In this document: in pieces, positions 1 through 8,177 of the stretch
Layout: each line of letters opens with the position of its first letter
How positions within the stretch are numbered: the stretch's first letter is position 1
Assembly (NCBI RefSeq): GCF_017571475.1
Contig: NZ_JAGETW010000010.1
Span: forward strand, 1-64,000
Reading direction: 5' to 3'
Length of the DNA stretch: 64,000 nucleotides
DNA from: Thiomicrorhabdus sp. 6S3-12
GTDB taxonomy: Bacteria; Pseudomonadota; Gammaproteobacteria; Thiomicrospirales; Thiomicrospiraceae
Notes under the pieces: generated by a model
Seen by the model: only the letters and a program-made list of their open reading frames with translations
What the model was told of the DNA's origin: nothing
The model's database searches: none
Program-made: the position numbers and the translations under genes

Positions 1-44
1 GGTAGTGTGGGAGGTCCCATGTGAGAGTAGGTCATCGCCAAGCT
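1..44 (+). rRNA. rrf: 5S ribosomal RNA, 3' end only (partial)
   Basis: The first 44 bases match the conserved 3' third of bacterial 5S rRNA: a GGTAGTGTGGG segment, then CCCATGTGAGAGTAGG and a closing CGCCAAGC. The rest of the rRNA operon lies to the left of the window. A strong Rho-independent terminator follows about 12 bases later, so this is the end of an rrn operon. The exact 3' end is uncertain by a few bases. Confidence 0.9.
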
Positions 45-55
45 TATATCCCGAA

Positions 56-87
56 AGCCCGCTAGGTTAATCCAGCGGGCTTTTTTT
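56..87 (+). terminator. Rho-independent terminator of the rRNA operon
   Basis: Perfect 8-bp stem AGCCCGCT/AGCGGGCT (56-63 with 74-81), a 10-base loop and a run of seven T. It sits immediately after the 5S rRNA end. Confidence 0.9.
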
Positions 88-152
88 ATGCCTGATCGTT
101 TTTTCTCCTCATCTCCATTACAATCTGTTTTATTTATTCCGAGTGCTCAATC

Positions 153-983
153 GTGTTACCGTCTCTAAGCGTACTGCAAAATGCTTTACATGAAACTTTT
201 CCAGATCTTGAACTTTACCTGTACGAGTCCTTGGATTCCACCAGTGCTTTTTTAAAAACTCAGGATGTAATGCCCAGTTTGTGCTATTGCCGGTATCAAT
301 CAGCAGGCTATGGGCAAAGAGCGGCCAGTTGGCAAAGCGGGCACGAAGATCTTACTTTTAGTCTGTTATTACCATTTAAGGTGGCATTACACGAATTGGA
401 TGGTCTGTCACAGCTTGTCGGTGTTAAGGTGGTTGAGTGTTTGAACGCCTATTATGCTCTTGACGCGCGAATCAAGTGGCCTAATGATGTGGTCAAGGCG
501 ATGAACAGTGAGTTAGGGGCAGTGCTTTGCAAGCTTGGCGGATTGCTGGTCGAAGTTAGAAAGTACCAATCCGACGGCTGTTGGCTTATTATCGGCATTG
601 GCCTTAATGCCCAAAATGCGATGCACTCATTACCGAGTGAATTGAATAATCCTGATAAGCCCGCGTTGCTCAAATCCGGTTGTGGCTTCAATGATTATGC
701 TCCTGAGCATAATCTTGCCTTCTTATCGAGTCTGATCAGTGAACTGTGTCAATTAGCCGAAACATTCTTACCCGGCTTGTTTGGTCAGCAGATAGACGCA
801 TTTAAAAAGCTGGATTATTTTTCTGTCGGTCAGGAGCTATTTGTGTATGATACCGGCACTAGGAAGAAAGGGGTCTATCAGGGTATTGATGCTTCGGGAG
901 AACTGTTAGTAAGCATTGATGGCCTTTTAACCAGATATCGTTCAGGATCAGTCTCAATTAGACCTTGTGAAAGCTATGAATAG
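153..983 (+). CDS. birA: Biotin--[acetyl-CoA-carboxylase] ligase, catalytic-only form
   Basis: Makes biotinyl-5'-AMP and transfers biotin to the BCCP subunit of acetyl-CoA carboxylase in the cytoplasm. The 276-residue protein starts at GTG 153 and begins directly with the catalytic domain. The N-terminal winged-helix repressor domain of E. coli BirA (321 aa) is missing, so it should be an enzyme only. KWPND (108-112) and the lysine segment KLGG (127-130) of the biotin pocket are present. The adenylate-binding loop, GRGRRG in E. coli, is degenerate here (AGYGQRAASW, 51-60), and about eight extra residues lie between KWPND and the KLGG lysine. The stop overlaps the start of coaX by 8 bases, so the two genes are translationally coupled. 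The family call is firm; the degenerate loop is noted separately. Confidence 0.9.
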   Translation: MLPSLSVLQNALHETFPDLELYLYESLDSTSAFLKTQDVMPSLCYCRYQSAGYGQRAASWQSGHEDLTFSLLLPFKVALHELDGLSQLVGVKVVECLNAYYALDARIKWPNDVVKAMNSELGAVLCKLGGLLVEVRKYQSDGCWLIIGIGLNAQNAMHSLPSELNNPDKPALLKSGCGFNDYAPEHNLAFLSSLISELCQLAETFLPGLFGQQIDAFKKLDYFSVGQELFVYDTGTRKKGVYQGIDASGELLVSIDGLLTRYRSGSVSIRPCESYE

Positions 984-1737
984 AATTTTTATCGATATCG
1001 GCAACAGCCGTATCAAATATGCCATTTCAGAAGATGGCCATTATGAATATCTCGGCGCGGAACTTACCGAAGATTTTCTCAGTAATATAGATGAACTGCT
1101 ATTTGCAGAATTTAACCAGATCGACGAAGTGTATTTTTCGACAGTCGGAAATCAACATATTGTCGAAGAGTTAAAGTCGCTGATCCACGAAGCGTGGCAG
1201 TTGATTCCAATTCAGTTGAGTACACAGAAATCCTGTTGTGGACTGCAATCCGGTTACAAGGATTTTCACAAACTGGGCAGTGATCGCTGGATGGCAATGC
1301 TTGGCGGTCATTCGATGACACAGATGCCTTATATTGTCGTCGATGCGGGTACCGCTCTAACGGTCGATGCCGTAGTCGACGGTATGCATAAAGGCGGCTT
1401 TATCGTGCCAGGCCTGAGAACGATGCGTCATTCTCTGGCGAATGGTGCTGCGCTTCTGGAAATGACTGATGAAGACGACTTGGATGAAGAAGCGGATACC
1501 ATGCTGGCCAAGGATACCGCCGGCGGGATTCTTGCCGGTACCCTTTATATGTCGGCGTCCTTTATCAATCATCTGATTTCCGATCTGAATCATCAGGTGG
1601 GTACTCAGTTTAAAGTGCTGCTTACCGGTGGCGATGCAGTGCAGCTTGCATCTCTTTTGGACTGTCGTTTTGCCTATGTTCCGGATCTGGTTTTGCTTGG
1701 CATGGTGCACATGGTAGAGTCGGTAAAAAATCGCTAA
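976..1737 (+). CDS. coaX: Type III pantothenate kinase
   Basis: First step of coenzyme A synthesis, phosphorylating pantothenate. CoaX enzymes belong to the ASKHA fold, need a monovalent cation and are insensitive to CoA feedback. The ATP-binding motif DIGNS is at residues 7-11, and GSDRWMA and VDAGTALTVD follow at the expected places. I chose ATG 976 rather than the in-frame GTG 967 because it places the protein start just before the DIGN motif, as usual for the family. It overlaps birA by 8 bases and ends 58 bases before a tRNA gene. Enterobacteria have the unrelated kinase coaA at this position next to birA, so this is an in-place non-orthologous counterpart. Confidence 0.93.
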   Translation: MNRIFIDIGNSRIKYAISEDGHYEYLGAELTEDFLSNIDELLFAEFNQIDEVYFSTVGNQHIVEELKSLIHEAWQLIPIQLSTQKSCCGLQSGYKDFHKLGSDRWMAMLGGHSMTQMPYIVVDAGTALTVDAVVDGMHKGGFIVPGLRTMRHSLANGAALLEMTDEDDLDEEADTMLAKDTAGGILAGTLYMSASFINHLISDLNHQVGTQFKVLLTGGDAVQLASLLDCRFAYVPDLVLLGMVHMVESVKNR

Positions 1738-1755
1738 TTTTTTGCAAAAAAATAA

Positions 1756-1783
1756 TTGACACCATCGGCTTTGCCTTTATAAT
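1756..1783 (+). promoter_or_regulatory. Consensus sigma-70 promoter of tRNA-Thr
   Basis: TTGACA (1756-1761), a 16-bp spacer, then TATAAT (1778-1783). Both hexamers match the consensus exactly. The tRNA begins 12 bases after the -10 box. The -35 box lies just past the coaX stop. Confidence 0.9.
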
Positions 1784-1795
1784 ACGCACCATCTC

Positions 1796-1871
1796 GCCGA
1801 CATAGCACAATTGGTAGTGCAACTGATTTGTAATCAGTAGGTTGGGGGTTCAAGTCCCTCTGTCGGCACCA
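1796..1871 (+). tRNA. tRNA-Thr (anticodon TGT)
   Basis: A 76-base cloverleaf. The acceptor stem GCCGACA pairs with TGTCGGC (1861-1867). The anticodon stem-loop CTGAT-TTGTAA-TCAG carries anticodon TGT, which reads ACA. The T-arm contains GGTTCAAGTCC, and the CCA end is encoded (1869-1871). It has its own consensus promoter and a strong terminator just downstream, so it is an independent transcription unit. Confidence 0.95.
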
Positions 1872-1879
1872 TTATTCTA

Positions 1880-1914
1880 AACCCCGTGTATAACCCTAAT
1901 ACACGGGGTTTTTT
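1880..1914 (+). terminator. Rho-independent terminator after tRNA-Thr
   Basis: An 11-bp stem, AACCCCGTGTA (1880-1890) with TACACGGGGTT (1900-1910), followed by a run of T. Confidence 0.9.
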
Positions 1915-2048
1915 GTTTGCATGTAGCATTTACCTTTTCTTTATCTCTGTAAATTAACGTTCAGCAGGTTTTATTATGACGCCTTGCGGCGTTTCCGATA
2001 ATGGCAGCTTGTCAGCGTTATGATTTTGTTGATAAAACTTGCTTTGAA

Positions 2049-2078
2049 TTGTACTGAAAACGAGTGAACTGCTATAAT
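2049..2078 (+). promoter_or_regulatory. Probable sigma-70 promoter of fabA-fabB
   Basis: TTGTAC (2049-2054), an 18-bp spacer and a perfect TATAAT (2073-2078). The -10 box is 35 bases upstream of the fabA start. I found no clear FadR or FabR operator by eye. Confidence 0.65.
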
Positions 2079-2113
2079 GCCCAGGTTTAAATATTAGAAA
2101 AGCGGAAGACCGG

Positions 2114-2629
2114 ATGGAACAACAATCAAGTTATACCAAAGAAGAACTATTGGCCTGCGGCCGTGGTGAACTTTTTGGCCCGGGCAATGCTCAGTTGCCT
2201 TTGCCGCCGATGTTAATGTTTGATCGTATCACTCATATTTCTGAAGAGGGTGGTGCTTACGGCAAAGGACAGATTAAAGCGGAACTAGATATCAGCAAAG
2301 ATCTTTGGTTCTTCGAGTGCCATTTCAACGAAGACCCTGTTATGCCAGGCTGTCTTGGTTTGGATGCAATGTGGCAGTTGATTGGTTTCTATCTTGGATG
2401 GACCGGTGGTCCGGGCCGCGGTCGCGCACTGGGTTCTGGTGAAGTGAAATTTTACGGTCAGGTATTGCCGACGGCCAAGAAAGTTGAGTACGTAATTGAC
2501 ATGAAGCGCGTTATTAAACGCAAGCTCTATATGGGCTTGGCTGACGCTAAGCTTTTTGTCGATGGCCGCGAGATCTATAGTGCAGCGGACCTTAAAGTTG
2601 GATTATTTACGAATACGGATGCATTTTAA
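2114..2629 (+). CDS. fabA: 3-hydroxydecanoyl-ACP dehydratase/isomerase
   Basis: Dehydrates 3-hydroxydecanoyl-ACP and isomerises trans-2- to cis-3-decenoyl-ACP, the branch point to unsaturated fatty acids. The 171-residue length is standard. The catalytic histidine H70 lies in [14 protein letters not shown] and the acid D84 in LGLDAMWQ, matching the known hotdog-fold active site. It is followed three bases later by fabB, so the two form the classical fabAB operon. The window offers a good promoter 35 bases upstream. The ribosome-binding site is weak (GGAAGACCGG). Confidence 0.97.
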   Translation: MEQQSSYTKEELLACGRGELFGPGNAQLPLPPMLMFDRITHISEEGGAYGKGQIKAELDISKDLWFFECHFNEDPVMPGCLGLDAMWQLIGFYLGWTGGPGRGRALGSGEVKFYGQVLPTAKKVEYVIDMKRVIKRKLYMGLADAKLFVDGREIYSAADLKVGLFTNTDAF

Positions 2630-2632
2630 GTT

Positions 2633-3853
2633 ATGAGAAGAGTCGTCATTACCGGGATTGGGATTGTTTCGAGTTTAGGAAACAATAAAGAAGAAGTTAC
2701 AAATTCTTTGAAAAACGGTCAATCAGGGATTGTCTTTGCTCCTGAATATGCTGAAAACGGTCTTCGTTCTCAGGTGCATGGCGCAGTCAAAAACTTAGAT
2801 TTTAAAGATCATATCGACCGTAAACAGTTGCGCTTTATGGGCGATGCGGCTGCTTACTCTTACATTGCGATGCAGCAGGCGGTTGAAGATTCCGGTCTGA
2901 CCGAAGAGCAGGTTTCCAACCCGCGTACCGGTCTGATCGCCGGTTCCGGTGGCGGATCCAACTCGAACTCTACCGGTGCGGTTGAAACTGCTCGTGAAAA
3001 AGGTGTTCGCCGTATCGGGCCTTATATGGTTACCCGTACAATGGGCTCTACGGTTTCCGCTTGTCTGGCAACGCCTTTCAAGATCAAAGGGCTTAACTAT
3101 TCAATCAGTTCTGCCTGTTCCACTTCTGCGCACTGTATCGGTAACGCTGTTGAACAGATCCAACTGGGTAAACAGGATGTCGTCTTTGCCGGCGGTGGTG
3201 AAGAATTGCACTGGACTATGTCTGTTCTGTTCGACGCTATGGGCGCGCTTTCGACCAAATACAACGATACGCCTGAAAAATCTTCCCGTGCCTATGATGC
3301 GGACCGTGACGGTTTTGTTATCGCCGGCGGTGGCGGTATGGTCGTTGTGGAAGAGTTGGAGCATGCCTTGGCGCGTGGCGCGAAGATCTATGCAGAAATC
3401 ACCGGTTACGGTGCCAACTCTGACGGTTACGACATGGTTGCACCGTCTGGTGAAGGTGCGGTACGCTGCATGCAGATGGCACTGGAAGGTGTTGAAGGAC
3501 CTGTCGATTATATCAACCCGCACGGAACTTCGACTCCGGTAGGTGACACTAAAGAAGCCGCGGCTATCCGTGAAGTTTTCGGAGATGCAGTTCCTAAGAT
3601 CAGTTCGACCAAGTCGATGTCCGGACACTCTTTGGGTGCGGCTGGGGTGCACGAGTTTATCTATAGCCTGTGCATGCTGGAAAACGACTTCATTGCACCG
3701 TCGATCAATATCGAAACCTTGGACCCTGAGTGCGAAGGTATGCCGATTGTCACCGAACGTATCGATAATGCCGGCCTTAACCGAATGATGAGCAACAGCT
3801 TTGGTTTCGGTGGAACCAATGCGAGCTTGGTCTTTGAAAAGTATAAAGGCTGA
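2633..3853 (+). CDS. fabB: 3-oxoacyl-ACP synthase I (KAS I)
   Basis: Condensing enzyme that elongates the cis-3-decenoyl-ACP made by FabA. The 406-residue protein shows the Cys-His-His active site: C162 in [11 protein letters not shown]297 in [11 protein letters not shown] and H332 in [11 protein letters not shown]. The C-terminal GFGGTNAS loop is intact. The start codon lies three bases after the fabA stop, which indicates one transcript and coupled synthesis of the two enzymes. A strong bidirectional terminator follows the stop. Confidence 0.97.
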   Translation: MRRVVITGIGIVSSLGNNKEEVTNSLKNGQSGIVFAPEYAENGLRSQVHGAVKNLDFKDHIDRKQLRFMGDAAAYSYIAMQQAVEDSGLTEEQVSNPRTGLIAGSGGGSNSNSTGAVETAREKGVRRIGPYMVTRTMGSTVSACLATPFKIKGLNYSISSACSTSAHCIGNAVEQIQLGKQDVVFAGGGEELHWTMSVLFDAMGALSTKYNDTPEKSSRAYDADRDGFVIAGGGGMVVVEELEHALARGAKIYAEITGYGANSDGYDMVAPSGEGAVRCMQMALEGVEGPVDYINPHGTSTPVGDTKEAAAIREVFGDAVPKISSTKSMSGHSLGAAGVHEFIYSLCMLENDFIAPSINIETLDPECEGMPIVTERIDNAGLNRMMSNSFGFGGTNASLVFEKYKG

Positions 3854-3900
3854 GATTCCCCGTCTTTTCCTTAGTCAGTAATACGCGGTAAATCGCGCAT

Positions 3901-3931
3901 AAAAAAACCGAGGTTATCCTCGGTTTTTTTA
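3901..3931. terminator. Bidirectional terminator between fabB and the converging lipoprotein gene
   Basis: Stem AACCGAGG (3906-3913) with CCTCGGTT (3918-3925). It is flanked by seven A on the left and seven T on the right, so it can stop transcription from both sides. Confidence 0.85.
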
Positions 3932-3964
3932 TGTCTGACGTTTATCGTTTTAGTGTTTGTCGCT

Positions 3965-4567
3965 TTAGCGGCACTGGCGATATTGGCTTTTATACAGACG
4001 TGAACGGTTGGCGACTTTTTTGGCGATAGGCGGCAACCAATTCTTTTGCAGATAGGTACGTCGTTTATAACCGGTATGCCCTTCATGATAGGCCAGATAA
4101 AGCTTGAACGGGTCATCCCGAGAAATCCCTAGACGCTTATAGGATTGGTAGTTGTACCAACCGATAAAATCCAAGGCATCGTCGATATCGTTGCGTTTCG
4201 CACTCCATTTACCGGTAGACTTCTGATAGTCGTACCAGGCTTCATCGGTTGCTTGCGCATAACCGTAGGCGCTGGAAGCTCTGCCTATCGGGATGCCAAG
4301 GAAATATTCCATTTTGGGTTTGGCATGGGACTTGAAAGTCGATTCCTGATGTATGAAGGCCAGCTGAACCCATGGTGGAGTCCCCCAACGGCGATAAGAA
4401 TCCTGCGCAGCATCAAACCAGTCGTCATCGTAATAGAAGATCGAGCAGATGTTGTCCAGAGATTTCTTCGGCGGCGGCCCGCTGCTACAGCCGGATATCA
4501 ACGCGGCCAGTGTGGCCAGTTGAACGCTTAACCATAAGGATTTAGTGACTTTCATTGTTTTGCCCAT
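3965..4567 (-). CDS. Lipoprotein with lytic transglycosylase (SLT) domain
   Basis: Probably cleaves peptidoglycan from the periplasm with formation of 1,6-anhydromuramic ends. The 200-residue protein has a lipoprotein signal ending at ALISGC (lipid-bearing C27). The lysozyme-like SLT core has the catalytic glutamate E75 in FIHQESTFKS and the AYGYAQ motif at 100-105. The start overlaps the preceding membrane-protein gene by 26 bases; an alternative start at 4555 (fifth codon) reduces this to 14. It is the third gene of an ftsY-led unit. It resembles small EmtA- or Slt-like lipoproteins, and I cannot assign a specific gene name. Confidence 0.85.
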   Translation of the reverse strand: MGKTMKVTKSLWLSVQLATLAALISGCSSGPPPKKSLDNICSIFYYDDDWFDAAQDSYRRWGTPPWVQLAFIHQESTFKSHAKPKMEYFLGIPIGRASSAYGYAQATDEAWYDYQKSTGKWSAKRNDIDDALDFIGWYNYQSYKRLGISRDDPFKLYLAYHEGHTGYKRRTYLQKNWLPPIAKKVANRSRLYKSQYRQCR

Positions 4568-5363
4568 AGTCGAATGTCATGCGTTGGAATACGCGTTGCT
4601 GTCCGTCCAATACTTCAATATGCCACCGTCCCTGGCGACTGCTGCTCATGAGCTGTGTGCTGGTAAGCGAATGCTCTCCTGCGCTCAATTCATAAGACTG
4701 CTTCTGTATCTCTAATCCATTATAACGCCATACCAGAAACAGAGTGCCTGCACTATTCAAGCGGACTTGCGTATGGAATGCAAGTTTTCTCAAGTACTTA
4801 GGAAGCAACGCTATCGAGTTTGCACTATCTGTCTGCAGGTCGAGAGGGATGTTTTCTGTGTCGGCGACAAGGCGGGGTTGGGCGATTTCTACTTCCAGAT
4901 TTGCTGTCAATGGCGCCAAGGGCGTTTTGCGCGCTTCCTGCTGTGCATACAGACGTTGTTGATCACTGATATCGCGACGCTGTTCATCGGAAAGCAGGGT
5001 GATTGTCTCGGAGTGCGTCTGCGCAATAGCAGAAGAAGGGACCGGAGTTTCAGGTTCTGCGGCGACTTGGGGGTTCTGTTCATGGGCTTGTTTGAGCATT
5101 ACACCGGCCGTAGCCAAGCCGCCAAGTACCATGATAATCAGCCAGGCGATGCGGTAGCGCCAGTCAGGTTTGTTTAACAACTCCTGCTGGCGAACCATGT
5201 CGTCTTGTGCGGCTTGCCAACCTTCAACAAAATATTCGCGCATCCGACCGTCGTGGCGAATGTCGTGCGGCATCTGCGCATGACCTTTTCCGGCCAGGGC
5301 AAGGCGATAGCCGGTTTTATAAGCGCGTTGATAGTCCGGATTGTCGGTATCCGCAATCGCCAT
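4542..5363 (-). CDS. Membrane protein with RMF-like N-terminus and C-terminal DUF2914 domain
   Basis: A 273-residue protein with three visible parts. Residues 9-56 resemble ribosome modulation factor: RAYKTGYRLALAGKG, a mid-segment proline and a closing EGWQAAQDD, comparable to the RA-GY-AG-P-GGW pattern of E. coli RMF (55 aa). Residues 71-89 form one transmembrane helix, so the N-terminus should be cytoplasmic and the rest periplasmic. Residues about 195-268 look like DUF2914 (LFLVWRYNG, SRQGRWHIEVLDGQQRVF). It starts two bases after the ftsY stop and its end overlaps the SLT lipoprotein gene. The function is unknown; a membrane tether contacting ribosomes is a hypothesis suggested by the RMF-like part and the ftsY neighbour. 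Confidence 0.75.
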   Translation of the reverse strand: MAIADTDNPDYQRAYKTGYRLALAGKGHAQMPHDIRHDGRMREYFVEGWQAAQDDMVRQQELLNKPDWRYRIAWLIIMVLGGLATAGVMLKQAHEQNPQVAAEPETPVPSSAIAQTHSETITLLSDEQRRDISDQQRLYAQQEARKTPLAPLTANLEVEIAQPRLVADTENIPLDLQTDSANSIALLPKYLRKLAFHTQVRLNSAGTLFLVWRYNGLEIQKQSYELSAGEHSLTSTQLMSSSRQGRWHIEVLDGQQRVFQRMTFDYGQNNESH

Positions 5364-5365
5364 AA

Positions 5366-6640
5366 TTACTTCTGATCAAAGAGGGCTTCGGTAAAGTCCT
5401 TGCTGTCGAACGGGCGCAGGTCGTCGATTTTTTCGCCGACACCGATAAAACGGATCGGAATGTGCGACTGTTCCGCCAAGGCGTAGACAATCCCGCCCTT
5501 GGCAGTTCCGTCCAGTTTGGTCAATGTGATCCCGGAAACCTGAACCGCTTCGTGGAATTGTTTGGTTTGGTTAAGTGCATTCTGTCCGGTCCCTGCGTCG
5601 ATTACCAGCATGACTTCGTGCGGAGCGGTGGCGTCAACTTTACCGATAACGCGCTTCACTTTTTTCAACTCTTCCATCAGGTTGGATTGTGTATGCAAGC
5701 GTCCGGCGGTATCGGCAATCAACACATCGATGTTTTTTGCTTTGGCAGACTGAACGGCGTCAAAGATAACCGCAGCCGAATCGGCGCCGGTTTTCTGTGC
5801 GATAACCGGGACATTGTTGCGTTCGCCCCAGGTCTGCAACTGTTCGACCGCCGCTGCGCGGAATGTATCTCCGGCCGCCAGCATGACTGATTTGCCTTCC
5901 ATCTGGAATTTCTTGGCGAGCTTACCGATGGTAGTCGTCTTGCCGACCCCGTTAATACCGACCATCAGAATGATATAAGGGCCGTCGTTGGCTTTCAGGA
6001 AATCGTCGATCTCCAGCGGACGGCTCATAGGATCAATGATTTCCTGCAATTGTGTTTTTAGCGCGTCAATCAGTGCCTGTGGATCTTTAAGTTCCTTGCG
6101 CGAAACCTGATCGGTCAGATTCTGGATAATACGGTCGGTGGCATCGATTCCGACATCTGCAGTGAGCAAGATCATCTCCAGATCGTCGAGCAGATCCGCG
6201 TCGATTTCTTTTTTGCCGAGAATCAGGCTGCTCAGGCTATCGGTAAAGCTTTTACGTGTTTTGCTCAAACCGTCCTTGAGGCGGGCAAAGAGCCCTTTTT
6301 TCTTTTGCGGTTCCTCGGCAGCAGCGGTCGCTGCTTGAGTCGGTTGCTTTGGCTCTGTCTCTGGCGTATTTTCGGGGATTGTCGTTTCCGCAAGCGATTC
6401 GTCAGGCTTCGTTTCTGCCGCAAGAACCGTTTCGGCAGAAGGGGATTCCGTCTTTTGTACTACTTCCGCCGCTTCTTCTCGTATTGCATCGGATGCCGCC
6501 GGGGCTTCTTCTTGGATTTCTTCTCGAGTTTGTTCAGGGGCGGGCTGAGCCTCTTCCGCCGGAATTTCGTTTAGCGCATTACTATCGTTATTTTCTTCGG
6601 TTTCGTGTGTTTGTTTCTTTTTGCGGAAAAAGCTAAACAT
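5366..6640 (-). CDS. ftsY: Signal recognition particle receptor FtsY
   Basis: GTPase that docks SRP-bound ribosomes at the inner membrane for co-translational insertion. The 424-residue protein has a basic N-terminus (FRKKK), a long acidic, low-complexity A domain (about 12-112), then the NG domain. The P-loop GINGVGKTTT is at 228-237, DTFRAAAVEQL near 258, DTAGRLHTQ near 310 and TKLDGTAKGG near 374. An AGGAA ribosome-binding site lies six bases before the ATG. It is the first gene of a three-gene unit and diverges from the M16 peptidase pair. In enterics ftsY usually leads ftsE and ftsX, which are absent here. Confidence 0.97.
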   Translation of the reverse strand: MFSFFRKKKQTHETEENNDSNALNEIPAEEAQPAPEQTREEIQEEAPAASDAIREEAAEVVQKTESPSAETVLAAETKPDESLAETTIPENTPETEPKQPTQAATAAAEEPQKKKGLFARLKDGLSKTRKSFTDSLSSLILGKKEIDADLLDDLEMILLTADVGIDATDRIIQNLTDQVSRKELKDPQALIDALKTQLQEIIDPMSRPLEIDDFLKANDGPYIILMVGINGVGKTTTIGKLAKKFQMEGKSVMLAAGDTFRAAAVEQLQTWGERNNVPVIAQKTGADSAAVIFDAVQSAKAKNIDVLIADTAGRLHTQSNLMEELKKVKRVIGKVDATAPHEVMLVIDAGTGQNALNQTKQFHEAVQVSGITLTKLDGTAKGGIVYALAEQSHIPIRFIGVGEKIDDLRPFDSKDFTEALFDQK

Positions 6641-6785
6641 TGAGTTGTTCCTGTTTCAGGGTTTATTAAGACTTGAAATCGTAAGGCGGCTTTATTATAA
6701 AGCAAAACACAATGAAATCCTGCATGCCGCGAGCGATAAGCGCTTGCCGGTGAAGCAAAATCGAATCGAAGGGAGTATTTCAGGA

Positions 6786-8177
6786 ATGAAGGGCATACAG
6801 AGATTGGGCCAACAGCTGGTTTTGTTGGTTGCTTTCGGGATTGTGAGTGGTTCGGCACTGGCCTCGATCAGCGAATATCAGCTGAAAAACGGCATGCGTG
6901 TGGTGGTCAAGGAGGATCACCGGGCGCCGGTTGTGGTGCATCAGGTCTGGTATAAGGTTGGATCGAATTACGAGCCGAATGGCGTTACCGGAATTTCTCA
7001 TATGCTGGAACATATGATGTTCAAAGGCACGAAAACTTTGCGGCCGGGTGAATTTTCCAAGCGGGTCGCGCAGCTCGGCGGTGAAGAGAATGCATTCACT
7101 TCGACTGATTACACGGCATATTATCAGGCCGTCGGCAAGCAGCACCTCGAGGAGGTCATGCGTCTCGAAGCGGATCGCATGCGGCATATTGTTATTACCG
7201 ATGACGAATTTAAGAAAGAGCGCGATGTCGTTACTGAGGAACGCCGCTGGCGGGTAGAAGATAAACCGGCCGGAAAACTTTACGAACAATTCAAAGCGGC
7301 GGCGTTTGTCAGCAGCCCTGCACGTCAACCGACGATCGGCTGGATGCAGGATATCCGTCATTACACAGCCGAGGATGCGCGTCAGTGGTACCGGCAGTGG
7401 TACGCGCCGAATAATGCCACTCTGGTCGTAGTCGGAGACGTTGATCCGCAATCCGTTTATCAGTTGGCGAAAAAGTACTATGGCGCCTATGAGCCGGAAG
7501 AGATTGTGGCGCCTAAACCGCAGCGAGAATTTAAACAGGAAGGCGAGCGCCGGATCACCCTGCGGGGCGCAACCAAACTGCCCCAGTTGTTGATCGGTTT
7601 TCACGCTCCGACCCTGGTGACGGCACAAAGCGACGCAGAAAAAGCCGAAGTTTATGCGTTGAGTGTTTTAAGCGATATTCTCTCCGGTGACGACTCGGCG
7701 CGTTTCAGCAAAAATTTGATTCGCGGCAGTAAAGTTGTCGCCAGTGCCGGAAGCAATTTTGATGCGACCGATCGTTTGCAGACGCTGTTTATTCTTAACG
7801 CTACACCGAATGAAGGCAAAACGCCGCAAGAGGCCGAGCAAGAGTTGTGGGCGGAAATCAAAAAGCTCCAGCAGCAGCCGATCTCTCAGGATGAACTTGA
7901 TCGCGTATTGGCGCAGTCCGAAGCGCAGTATATCTATCATCAGGACTCTATTCAGTCGCAGGCGATTATTCTCGGTTCCTTGCTGAGCGTCGGTCTTCCG
8001 CCCGATACGCTGGATAACTGGGTGGAGAATCTGCGTCGGGTCACACCGCAGATGATTCAGGCGGTCGCCCGCAAGTATTTCTCGCCGGAGCAACAAACCG
8101 TCGCGGTTCTTGTCCCGAATGGAGAGGAGGCGACCGGGCCTGTAACCGGTGCTCTGCCAGGAAAAGGAGTTCATTAA
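6786..8177 (+). CDS. M16 family zinc metallopeptidase, catalytic subunit
   Basis: Periplasmic, pitrilysin-type peptidase of the M16B class. The inverted zinc motif HxxEH is present in SHMLEHMMFKGT, with a downstream glutamate-rich helix (LEADRMRH) for the third ligand. I chose ATG 6786 because it follows a GGGAG site by 10 bases and gives a clean Sec signal peptide ending near SGSALA; the mature part begins with the typical YQLKNGMRVVV strand. This gives 463 residues. Its stop shares one base with the next M16 gene. The two gene products are expected to form a heterodimer like mitochondrial processing peptidase or the bacterial M16B pairs. Confidence 0.9.
   Translation: MKGIQRLGQQLVLLVAFGIVSGSALASISEYQLKNGMRVVVKEDHRAPVVVHQVWYKVGSNYEPNGVTGISHMLEHMMFKGTKTLRPGEFSKRVAQLGGEENAFTSTDYTAYYQAVGKQHLEEVMRLEADRMRHIVITDDEFKKERDVVTEERRWRVEDKPAGKLYEQFKAAAFVSSPARQPTIGWMQDIRHYTAEDARQWYRQWYAPNNATLVVVGDVDPQSVYQLAKKYYGAYEPEEIVAPKPQREFKQEGERRITLRGATKLPQLLIGFHAPTLVTAQSDAEKAEVYALSVLSDILSGDDSARFSKNLIRGSKVVASAGSNFDATDRLQTLFILNATPNEGKTPQEAEQELWAEIKKLQQQPISQDELDRVLAQSEAQYIYHQDSIQSQAIILGSLLSVGLPPDTLDNWVENLRRVTPQMIQAVARKYFSPEQQTVAVLVPNGEEATGPVTGALPGKGVH

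Noticed and set aside
2949-3542. Open frame of 197 codons within fabB
   Set aside because: Different frame of the same strand inside fabB, with no independent start signal.
6780-7628. Open frame of 282 codons on the minus strand opposite the M16 peptidase
   Set aside because: Antisense shadow; the peptidase has motifs and signal peptide.
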